In this document: positions 24,201-36,200 of the stretch, piece by piece
Layout of the letters: each line of letters begins with the position of its first letter
How positions within the stretch are numbered: position 1 is the first letter of the stretch
Assembly: GCA_034096865.1 (NCBI GenBank)
Contig: JAWQFJ010005913.1
Span: 1-64,000 of the forward strand
Direction of reading: 5' to 3'
DNA length: 64,000 bases
Source of the DNA: Theodoxus fluviatilis
Lineage: Eukaryota > Mollusca > Gastropoda > Cycloneritida > Neritidae
The notes under the pieces: model-generated
Told to the model about the DNA's origin: nothing
Database searches by the model: none
What the model saw: only the letters and a program-made list of their open reading frames with translations
Program-made: the position numbers and the translations under genes

Positions 24201-27200
24201 CTGTGTGGATACTCCAGTGCCGTCACTGGCCCTGGTGGCATTGACAGCTGTGTGGATACACCAGTGCTGTCACTGGCCCTGGTGGCATTGACAGCTGTGT
24301 GGATACTCCAGTGCCGTCACTGGCCCTGGTGGCATTGACAGCTGTGTGGATACTCCAGTGCCATCACTGGCCCTGGTGGCATAGACAGCTGTGTGGATAC
24401 TCCAGTGCCATCACTGGCCCTGGTGGCATTGACAGCTGTGTGGATACTCCAGTGCCGTCACTGGCCCTGGTGGCATTGACAGCTGTGTGGATACTCCAGT
24501 GCCGTCACTGGCCCTGGTGGCATTGAAAGCTGTGTGGATACTCCAGTGCCGTCACTGGCCCTGGTGGCATTGACAGCTGTGTGGATACTCCAGTGCCGTC
24601 ACTGGCCCTGGTGGCATTGACAGCTGTGTGGATACTCCAGTGCCGTCACTGGCATGGTGCTTGACCTGCATGCATGCCTCCTTCCACCCAGGAGTGACAC
24701 TGGGAGCCTGTGAGGGCAGTATGGCATGCTTGTATGTGGCCATGAGCCAGAATGTGGTTTGAATACTCCGTAGGAAATGTGGATGATGCTGGTATCTGAC
24801 TGTGTCCTTCCGTTGTGTTTGTTGTCATGTGCTAGTAAAGGAACTATTAAGAGGCCCAATGGAGGGGGGGTGGGGATGTCAAGTATAAAGTGGTTTGAGA
24901 CATAGTGGTGAGTGATGAGTCACCTCATGCAGTCAATGTCTCTACCATCTGACCTTTAACCTGGTGTCTTGTTGCTGTGTTGCAGGTGGAAGGGGGGTCA
25001 GGGGATGGAGTGGTGGTTCGCCAGAGTCAGCAACCTGCCTCCCTGCACAGCCAACCCAGTGAGACCTATGAGGAGATTGGTGCCACAGGTACTTAGCTGA
25101 CCCTTGTATTCCTATGTCCAATCTTTGCTTTCATTTTTGACTCACATGCGAAGCAAAAGTGAGTCTATGTACTGAGCCGTTTCGTCCGTCCGTCCGTCCG
25201 TCCGGGCGTCCGTCCGTCCGTCCGGGCGTAAAAAACTTAAACGTTGGATTTTTCTCGGAGACTATTAAGTCTATCAACATCAAATGTGGCATGATGGTGT
25301 ATGATAACAAGGCCTCAAAAAACATACATAGTGACTTGACCTTGCTTCAAGGTCAAGGTCACAGGAGCCATAAATGTGGTCTCAAAAACAGTCATTTTTC
25401 ACATTTTCCCAATTTTCTCCCACGTTATTGAGAATGGCGACCTTAGCTACAAGTGGTATATAGGTCAAAGCAAGCCCTATCTTTTGATACCAGTTTGGTT
25501 GACCTTGCTTCAAGGTCAAGGTCACAGGAGCTCTTCAAAGTTGGATTGTATACATATTTTGAAGTGACCTTGACCCTGAACTATGGAAGATAACTGTTTC
25601 AAACTTTATAATTATGTGGGGCACATGTTATACTTTCATCATGAGACACATTTGGTCACATATCATCAAGGTCAAGGTCACTTTGACCCTTATGAAATGT
25701 GACGAAAATGAGGTAGTGAACCACTAAAAGTGACTATATCTCATGGTAGAAAGTGCCAATAAGCACCATTGTGCTTCCTATGTCTTGAATTAACAGCTTT
25801 GTGTTCCATGACCTTGGATGACCTTGACCTTGGGTCAAGGTCACATGTATTTTGGTAGGAAAAATGTGTAAAGCATTTCTTTGTGTATGATGTCATTGGT
25901 AGGTTTAGTTGTTTGACCTTGAAGGTCACCTGAAGGTCAAGGTCATATAAAGGTCAAGGTCAAGCATGTGAGTCGTATGGGCTTTGCCCTTCTTGTTTGT
26001 CATTGGACTAGAGTGTGTTTATGTTTTTAACATTAACCAGGCCAAAGTTGCAATGACCTTTTTCTTTCTTTCTTTCTATTTTTTCACATTTAAAAATCAC
26101 CAGAAATACTGACCCATAATGAAATTGTCAGTATGTATGCATTGTGTAGATGTAAGGCTTGACAATCAGATGAGTGATAATGAAGCTGCAAAATGCTGTG
26201 GAAGCTGCCCCCATTTGGATTTGGAGGAAACACATGCTGCCCTGATTGGCTTGATGTCTTCCGCAATTTTAGCTACAGGATACCTTACCTCCAGGTGGTA
26301 AATCAGTGCTGCTCTGGGCCGGCAGTGCAAGTATTACTGGAGCAGGCCCCAAAAGCACACAGACCACAGCAATGCAGCTGGTGAGGAAGGTCACGGTGCA
26401 GCACAAGCTGCATGTGTGTCAGTTGGCTCCTGCAGCACTGACAGCATTAGTCTACACAGCAGGAGAAACAGCAACTGTGGATGAAAAACCAACCACACTT
26501 GAAAATGCACTTAATTAATAGAACAGGAAATGATGCATTGGCTGGAGTTGTTGGCACCAGAGTGAGGTGACTGGATGTGATGGTTCATTCCCTGCTTGGG
26601 ATGACTCCACTGCCGCCTTCCATCATTTCATGCATTAATTTCATGTGTGTTTAACCCTCTGCGCGCCGTCGGCGGTCATGACCACCGACGTTGTTACCTC
26701 CCCTCACAGCCGTCGGCGGTTACAGTCGACAGACGGATAGGCATGTTTGAATCTGGCGCCGTTTGCTATGAATCTTGGGATTGTGAGAGCTCTCTACGCA
26801 TGGAGACTGCGCAGAAGAGCCTCGCTTTCATAATAACAGTCGCCATATTTTTTCACTGCAAGTGTGCGAATTTAGAGCGAATTTTGAAGTTACCGATCGA
26901 GGTAGACACGCTGCTGCGCAATTTCGACTGCACACGCTGGCCCAGAAATGGCTTAGCTCGATCCTGATGAAGAGCGAATCTTTGAAATATTGGTCGATTC
27001 TGACTCGGAAGAAGAATTCCATGGCTTCACAGAAGAAGATTTCTTCGAGTTTGCCACAGACTGACAGTGACTGCTGACGAAATCGAAGTTGAACCAGCCC
27101 AGTCCAAGATTCCGTCTGCGTATGACCACTCATGGTTGCTGTGGCAAACTCGACCAAATCTTCCTCTGTGAAGCCATGGAATTCTTCTTCCGAGTCAGAA

Positions 27201-30200
27201 TCGAACAATATTTCAAAGATTCACTCTTCATCAGGATCAAGCTCAGCCATTTCTGGGCCAGCGTGTGCAATCGAAATCGCGCAGCAGCGTGTCTACCTCG
27301 ATCGGTAACTTCTACATTCGCGCATGGACTCTCCTCAACATGTGCCCGATGAGGTATCTAAATTGAATGCTTTTCATCTCTATTTCAACTAATAAAGTTG
27401 TTGACTTTATGGTCGACGAAACGAATCGCTACGCTGGTCAAGTAAGGGCGAAGCAAGGAAGCGATGCGGGAATTTATTCTCGAGTAAGTCAGTGGCACTC
27501 AACACGTTTTTTTATTTGTGTTGTCTCAGGGGTTTTTTCTTATCATATTGTATTGCATGGACATAAATTTCAGTGGGTCTATCAGAGAGAGCATTCAATT
27601 TTCCATCTTTCCTCCAAAAAGTTTGCCTCTATAGCAAATAATAAAATAATTGTATATTTCTAAACAGAAGAGGGGTCTCGGTTTTTGGGCACGCCCAGAA
27701 AATTACTGGCGCGTGCTACAAAGCCAGACAGCACTCGCTACAAAGCCAGACAGCAGTCGCTACAAAGCCAGACAGCACTCGCTACAAAGCCAGACAGCAG
27801 TCGCTACAAAACCAGACAGCACTCGCTACAAAGTAGGACAGCACGTGCTACAAAGCCAGACAGCACTCGCTACAAAGCTAGACAGCAGTCGCTACAAAAC
27901 CAGACAGCAGTCGCTACAAAGCCAGACAGCAGTCGCTACAAAGCCAGACAGCAGTCGCTACACAGTAGGACAGCACTCGCTACAAAGCCAGACAGCAGTC
28001 GCTACAAAGTAGGACAGCACTCGCTACAAAGCCAGACACCACTTGCTACAAAGCCAGACAGCACGTGCTACAAAGCCAGACAGCGCTCACTACAAAGCCA
28101 GACAACACTCGCTACAAAGTAGGACAGCAGTCGCTACAAAGCCAGACAACACTTGCTACAAAGCCAGACAGCACGTGCTACAAAGCCAGACAGCACTCGC
28201 TACAAAGCCAGACAACACTCGCTACAAAGTAGGACAGCACTCGCTACAAAGCCAGGCAGCACTCGCTACAAAGCCAGACAGCACTCGCTACAAAGCTAGA
28301 CGGCACTCGCTACAAAGCCAGACAGCACTTGCTACAAAGCCAGACAGCACTCGCTACAAAGCCAGACAGCACTCGCTACAAAGCTAGACAGCACTCGCTA
28401 CAAAGCCAGACAGCACTTGCTACAAAGCCAGACAGCACTCGCTACAAAGCCAGACAGCACTCGCTACAAAGCTAGACAGCACTTGCTACAAAGCCAGACA
28501 GCACTTGCTACAAAGCCAGACAGCACTCGCTACAAAGTAGGACAGCACTTGCTACAAAGCCAGACAGCACTCGCTACAAAGCCAGACAGCACTCGCTACA
28601 AAGCTAGACAGCACTCGCTACAAAGCCAGACAGCACTTGCTACAAAGCCAGACAGCACTTGCTACAAAGCCAGACAGCACTTGCTACAAAGCCAGACAGC
28701 AGTCGCTACAAAGCCAGACAGCACTCGCTACAAAGCCAGACAGCACTTGCTACAAAGCCAGACAGCACTTGCTACAAAGCCAGACAGCACTTGCTACAAA
28801 GCCAGACAGCACTCGCTACAAAGCCAGACAACACTCGCTACAAAGTAGGACAGCAGTCGCTACAAAGCCAGACAGCACGTGCTACAAAGCCAGACAGCAC
28901 TTGCTACAAAGCCAGACAGCACTCGCTACAAAGTAGGACAGCACTTGCTACAAAGCCAGACAGCACTCGCTACAAAGCCAGACAGCACTCGCTACAAAGC
29001 TAGACAGCACTCGCTACAAAGCTAGACAGCACTCGCTACAAAGCCAGACAGCACTTGCTACAAAGCCAGACAGCACTCGCTACAAAGCCAGACAGCACTT
29101 GCTACAAAGCCAGACAGCACTTGCTACAAAGCCAGACAGCACTTGCTACAAAGCCAGACAGCAGTCGCTACAAAGCCAGACAACACTCGCTACAAAGTAG
29201 GACAGCAGTCGCTACAAAGCCAGACAGCACGTGCTACAAAGCCAGACAGCACTTGCTACAAAGCCAGACAGCACTCGCTACAAAGCCAGACAACACTCGC
29301 TACAAAGTAGGACAGCAGTCGCTACAAAGCCAGACAGCACGTGCTACAAAGCCAGACAACATTTGCTACAAAGCCGGACAGCTCTCTCTACAAAGCCAGA
29401 CAGCACTCGCTACAAAGCCAGACAGCACTTGCTACAAATTAGGACAGCAGGTGCTACAAAGCCAGACAGCACGCAAAGCCAGACAGCACGTGCTACAAAG
29501 CCAGACAACATTTGCTACAAAGCCAGACAGCACTCGCTACAAAGCCAGACAACACTTGCTACAAAGTAGGACAGCAGTCGCTACAAAGCCAGACAGCAGT
29601 CGCTACAAAGCCAGACAGCACATGCTACAAAGCCAGACAGCACTCGCTACAAAGCCAGACAGCACGTGCTACAAAGCCAGACAGCACTCGCTACAAAGCC
29701 AGACAGCACTCGCTACAAAGCCAGACAGCACTCGCTACAAAGCCAGACAGCACTCGCTATAAAGCCAGACAACACTTGCTACAAAGCCAGACAGCACTCG
29801 CTACAAAGCCAGACAACACTCGCTACAAAGTAGGACAGCACTCGCTACAAAGCCAGACAGCACTCGCTACAAAGCCAGACAGCACTCGCTATAAAGCCAG
29901 ACAGCACTCGCTACAAAGCCAAACAGCACTCGCTACAAAGCCAGACAGCACTCGCTACAAAGCCAGACAACACTCACTACAAAGTAGGACAGCACGTGCT
30001 ACAAAGCCAGACAGCACTCGCTACAAAACCAGACAGCACTCGCTACAAAGTAGGACAGCACGTGCTACAAAGCCAGACAGCACTCGCTACAAAACCAGAC
30101 AGCACTCGCTACAAAGTAGGACAGCACGTGCTACAAAGCCAGACAGCACTCACTACAAAACCAGACAGCACTCGCTACAAAGTAGGACAGCACGTGCTAC

Positions 30201-33200
30201 AAAGCCAGACAGCACTCGCTACAAAGCTAGACAGCAGTCGCTACAAAACCAGACAGCACTCGCTACAAAGTAGGACAGCACGTGCTACAAAGCCAGACAG
30301 CACGTGCTACAAAGCCAGACAGCACTCGCTACAAAACCAGACAGCACTCACTACAAAGCCAGACAGCACTCGCTACAAAGCCAGACAGCACTCGCTATAA
30401 AGCCAGACAGCACTCGCTACAAAGCCAGACAGCACTCGCTACAAAGCTAGACAGCACTCGCTACAAAACCAGACAGCAGTCGCTACAAAGCCAGACAGCA
30501 CTCGCTACAAAGCCAGACAGCACTCGCTATAAAGCCAGACAGCACTCGCTACAAAGCCAGACAGCACTCGCTACAAAGCCAGACAGCACTCGCTACAAAG
30601 CCAGACAGCACTCGCTACAAAGCCAGACAGCACTCGCTACAAAGCCAGACAGCACTCGCTACAAAGCCAGACATCACGTGTTACAAAGCCAGACAGCACT
30701 CGCTACAAAGCCAGACATCACGTGTTACAAAGCCAGACAGCACTCGCTACAAAGCCAGACAGCACTCGCTACAAAACCAGACAGCACTCGCTACAAAGCC
30801 AGACAGCAGTCGCTACAAAGCCAGACAGCAGTCGCTACAAAGCCAGACAGCAGTCGCTACAAAGCCAGACAGCACTCGCTACAAAGTAGGACAGCACTCG
30901 CTACAAAGTAGGACAGCACTCGCTACAAAGTCGGACAGCCAGAGTTGAGGGCCTCCTTACTGCATTCTGTTTTGGCCTTGTCAGCAGGGCTGGGGTTTGG
31001 GGCAGCTGCGCCTGTGCCACCCTCTGTGGACTCGCTGCATCTGATCACGCAGCACCATCAGGAGGAGAGAGGCCACAAGAACTGCACAAGCCCTGATGAA
31101 GGCCTCCACCATCGCCCCGACAGCCAGCTTCCCTCGGGCAAGGTGAATATGCCAACTTCGCTTTTGCCATCTACATCCCCCCCTCTAATATGAAGGTAAA
31201 GGTGTGAATTATATAGTGAAGGACTTTTCACCCATGACTGGAACTCAAACTGCTTTGCATTTTTCTCCCTGATCACCGGGCCGCATGATCAATCCATCAC
31301 TGGCATCTGACAACAAACACAGATAAGATGCACACAGAGTACCAACTCCACTCCATGGGGAGCATTCCATCCCAGTGCTGACTCATGGCCAGGGTTAATT
31401 GCTCTACAGTATGCCATCACTGCCCTCACAGCTTCATGAAAGAGAACCTTTATAATGAATGACATTTTTTCATTCCTTTCCTAAGCATGGGATCTGGCTA
31501 ACAAAACTTGTATTTGCATGGCTTTTAATGGCTAACAGAACACTACTTCATCTCGCTCCTTGACACCAAAGATCCTAATGGCCTCAACCTGAAGAGCTAA
31601 ATCCCCCTCCCCCCCCCCCCCCCCTCCCCCCCCCAAACCACCCCCCTTCCCCCCCTATCCCTCATCAACAACTTCCTCACCCTCCTCCACGAGATTTGAC
31701 TCATGCATCCGCCTCCCCTTACACCTCACAGCTGCATTTCCTCCTGTTCACACTTTTGTGTTGTCTTGATGAAGAGTTTAGACTCGAAACATCGACCCTG
31801 TTGTTTTGTATATTGTTAAAAGCCGGGAACAGTAACATTGATTTTTTTCTTATTTTAATGGTGACAAAAGAGAACCCATCTGCCATGTTGTTGGAAATAA
31901 GAAGTGGCTGAAAGTGACAAATTGTGCGAAGAGCATGTCAATCACCAGAGCAGGCAACTGCTTGAATGCTTTACTGTCGGTTCACAAGGCTCCAAGGAAG
32001 CTCACTCCCTTCCCCCATCCCCTGGCAGGATCCCAGCAGACAAACCTAGTCCCCTGTATTACGAAATACATGGTTATTCTGTGTCAGGCCGGCGAACCTA
32101 GTCCCCTGTATTACGAAATACATGCTTATTCTGTGTCAGGCCGGTGAACCTAGTCCCCTGTATTACGATATACATGGTTATTCTGTGTCAGGCCGGCAAA
32201 CCTAGTGCCCTGTATTACGAAATACATGCTTATTCTGTGTCAGGCCGGCAAACCTAGTCCCCTGTATTACGAAATACATGCTTATTCTGTGTCAGGCCGG
32301 CAAACCTAGTCCCCTGTATTACGAAATACATGGTTATTCTGTGTCAGGCCGGCAAACCTAGTCCCCTGTATTACAAAATACATGCTTATTCTGTGTCAGG
32401 CCGGCAAACCTAGTCCCCTGTATTACGAAATACATGCTTATTCTGTGTCAGGCCGGCAAACCTAGTCCCCTGTATTACGAAATACATGGTTATTCTGTGT
32501 CAGGCCGGCGAACCTAGTCCCCTGTATTACGAAATACATGCTTATTCTGTGTCAGGCCGGCAAACCTAGTCCCCTGTATTACGAAATACATGCTTATTCT
32601 GTGTCAGGCCGGCAAACCTAGTCCCCTGTATTACGAAATACATGGTTATTCTGTGTCAGGCCGGCGAACCTAGTCCCCTGTATTACGAAATACATGCTTA
32701 TTCTGTGTCAGGCCGACTGGGATGGCAGGGCACCTAACAAAATCCATGAAATCACTTCTGTATGGGGTGAGCGACTCTCCCTCATATCACTCGCCAGAAG
32801 AGACAAGGTTGTGCTCTGCTGTTCCCAGATCAGCTATTTTGTTCTGACACACTCATATTTGTTGCGGTCAGAGCCTCCTCCTCCACCTGAGTGCCATGCT
32901 TGCCAGTGCAAACTCACCATGTGGCACAATCTGTAGACTTGCTCATCTACAGAATGGGTCAAGCAGTCTATCAGACATTTTTAAAGAGCCTCTTGTTGTG
33001 ATGAAATCTTTGAAAGATTCTGAGTTTTATTCTTGTCCTTAACGGCTTCAGTTCTATTGTGTCTTTATTGTGTTTTTAAAATATTTATCCATTTATATCT
33101 TTTGAGGTAATTTTATAAATCAACATTTCTATAGGGGAGTTATGTTATAGCCTGGTGTGGCCTACTCGGCTGATGGGCCCATCCCTAAGTGCTTTGTAAG

Positions 33201-36200
33201 TGACTTGGGACATCAAGATGTGACTTTTTTGTCATTGGAGATTTTATGTAGCCCACGCAGGCTGATGGGCAGTGGAAATTGAATCTATCTCATAGATTGC
33301 ATGTAACTGTTACATGAATCATAATAGAATCCACTGTCATGAGGTATATGATAAAATTAAGTGTTTAAATCAACATTGTGGCCTTGTATAGCCCACAAGG
33401 CTGATAAGCCCTTAAGCTCCATCCATCCATCAGCAGCTGCTGCAAGAACTCACGTCAATGGAGCTTTTGGGATCTGCTCCACTAGCTCAGACACGGGCAG
33501 CCCCAAACAGCCTGTGCCACCAGGGGATATCAGTGTGGGAGGCAGACTTATGACCCACTTGGGCATTTGCTCTTGTGACAAATCCACCTGGATGCAGCCC
33601 CAGCTGTGTGCTGCATCTAGATGTCATCTTTTGCAGCCAGGTGTTTGCGTAATCAACAGGGAGCACTTCACTTCACTTCACTTGTCCCGTAGTCTGGACG
33701 ACCGTTGCGGCACCACAGATGATCTGGCAACCAGTTCTCTCCATTCCTCTCGCCTCTCAGACTGTCTCAAGGCTTCGCTGAGCCTCATCCCTGTCCACTC
33801 TGAGACGTTGTCCTCCCATCTTTTCCTTTGTCTGCCTCTCCTCCTCCCTCCTTTTACTGTGCCTTTTAACACAGTCTTGGCAAGCCCTGATGATCATGAG
33901 ACATGCCCATACCACTTTAGTTTGCGTCTTTTCACAGTGGTCAGTAGTTCTTCATGGGGCCCGATGGTTGTCTGATTCTGTTTCGGACTTCCTCGTTTGT
34001 GATGCGGTCCTTGTAGGAGATGACGAGGAGTCGTCGAAAGCATCTCATTTACGTGGCCTGTATCCTTCTCTCCAAGTCAGCTGTTAGTGTCCATGACTCA
34101 CAGGCATACAAAAATATGGACATGACCAGGGCGCGCATCAGTCTGATCTTTGAGCTGAGGGTTATGTTCCTGTCCTTCCAGATGTCTTGAGTTTTGTGAC
34201 AACAAGGGGCATTACAGATCAAAGCACCCACAGCTGTCTGAAAGGGGAAGTCCTTCGTACCTGTACTCATAGTCTTCAGCCTACAGGGGTTACACACCAG
34301 TGAAATATTTCATACAGTTGGGAGCAGTTCTTATTTCAAAGATGAAGGTATCAGAGGCAGGTTTCCCAATAGCAGTCTGATTGAACCATATGCAATCCTC
34401 TCCAGGGACCACAAGTGCATTTCCTTTATAAAAAAAGGGATTTTTTTTATGTTCAGAGATGACTGCTGGCCACAAGTGCCTGAGTGAATAGGTTTAAGCA
34501 GGATAACAGCTTTGGGCTTCATGAGTGCTCACCATGAGGGCTCCACTCACAACATAAAAAAATATAACAACTACCAGTACTCAACATTCGCCTCAGAAAG
34601 AAAATAATACTCACTGCATAGCTTTCAGCCGCTGTCCCGCAGCCTTCTTAAAATTACAAAACCTTGCGAATGAAATGTGCCTCTGGTCCCACAAGAGGAT
34701 CATGTATGACGTGTTAGGATTGCCTCTGGTCCCACAAGAAGATCATGTATAACATGTTAGGATTGCCTCTGGTCCCACAAGAAGATCGTGTATAACATGT
34801 TAGGATTGCCTCTGGTCCCACAAGAGGATCATGTATGACGTGTTAGGATTGCCTCTGGTCCCACAAGAGGATCATGTATGACGTGTTAGGATTGCCTCTG
34901 GTTCCACAAGAGGATCATGTATAACATGTTAGGATTGCCTCTGGTCCCACAAGAGGATCATGTATAACATGTTAGGATTGCCTCTGGTTCCACAAGAGGA
35001 TCATGTATGACGTGTTAGGATTGCCTCTGGTCCCTCAAGAGGATCATGTATGATGTGTTAGGATTGCCTCTGGTCCCACAAGAGGATCATGTATGACGTG
35101 TTAGGATTGCCTCTGGTCCCACAAGAGGATCAGGTATGACGTGTTAGGATTGCCTCTGGTCCCACAAGAGGATCATGTATGATGTGTTAGGATTGCCTCT
35201 GGTCCCACAAGAGGATCATGTATGACGTGTTAGGATTGCCTCTGGTCCCACAAGAGGATCATGTATGACGTGTTAGGATTGCCTCTGGTCCCACAAGAGG
35301 ATCATGTAGGTATTCCAAACCTTCATAACATGACTAACAAATGACCCATTTCGAAATTTTGTGTGCATCATTATTTCATTTTTTTAAAATAAACAAATGC
35401 CTTTATCTGAAAGAGTGGTTCTTTTTCTTTAATTCAATACTGTTATATTACCAGATAATAAAGGAATTTATTAATAACTGCATTTTCTTTGGACTGACCG
35501 TCATGCCAGGACGGCCGCCATGCGCGCGCAGTTTTGTTGACGGCTACCCCCGTTTTTGTCTTACGGGGTCGCGACACTCAAACTACGACCAAAAATAGCA
35601 TGCCAATCTGAAAGAAGAGGCTCTCAGCTTTAGTTTCATATCTGGAAAGCTGGTCAAAAGCCTTTCTTTGAATATCAAAAACATCATTAAACAGTTATGT
35701 GATCGCGCGCACACCGTTCCACAATATGAAACCACCCAAAAAATTCGTAGCAGTTAGTTCAGTCATGTATTTATACATGCTCAAAATATAAAAACAATCT
35801 GTAAAGATGTCAGGGCCCCGAAACAAAACTACGAACATGCGTGTAGCTCTGTTAACATCGCCGGCAATTTCAAAATGGCGGTGTTCGTCGAAGCCAAGGT
35901 GCGAGAGCGACCTCCAATTGAAATGACTGACTCATCAAATATATTCAACAACGAAAGCTCAGATTTTCTGGACGGAAAGTGAAGACATTTTTTGGTAAAA
36001 CTATGATAAGAGTGTTTTTAAAATATGCGATATTTAGGAGGATTATGGCATTCTGTTGGACCGGCTATCACGTCTTGAAACATGCCTGTGAGACGAAGTG
36101 GGTCGCTGGTGATTTGAATCCACTGAAATTTATACCGTGCTCAGTAGATGAAATAACTACGCTGGTTCTACTCTAAAATGTTTTCTTAATCTGATATTCG

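Larger units (their letters stand above)
25089..30987 (+). other. Intron 6
   Basis: This is a GT-AG intron of about 5.9 kb. It holds the AAGGTCA-rich element copy 3 starting about 48 bp after the donor, a piggyBac-like remnant at 26651-27500 and the 3.2-kb 22-bp array at 27711-30940. Positions 26000-26650 contain nothing recognised. Confidence 0.6.

Noticed and set aside
27650..30911. Series of Lys/Gln/Ser-rich frames as a gene family
   Set aside because: A 22-bp unit rotates through all three frames and gives the same peptide in each. This is a satellite, not coding sequence.
27711..30940. CRISPR-like array
   Set aside because: Repeats are contiguous with no unique spacers, and the context is eukaryotic. 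The same holds for the 45-, 47- and 52-bp arrays.
31764..31800. Hammerhead-ribozyme-like core (TTGATGA, short stem, GAAAC)
   Set aside because: The conserved first C is T, and no matching stem III with a cleavage site could be drawn. It may be a decayed Penelope-type motif, but the evidence is too weak.
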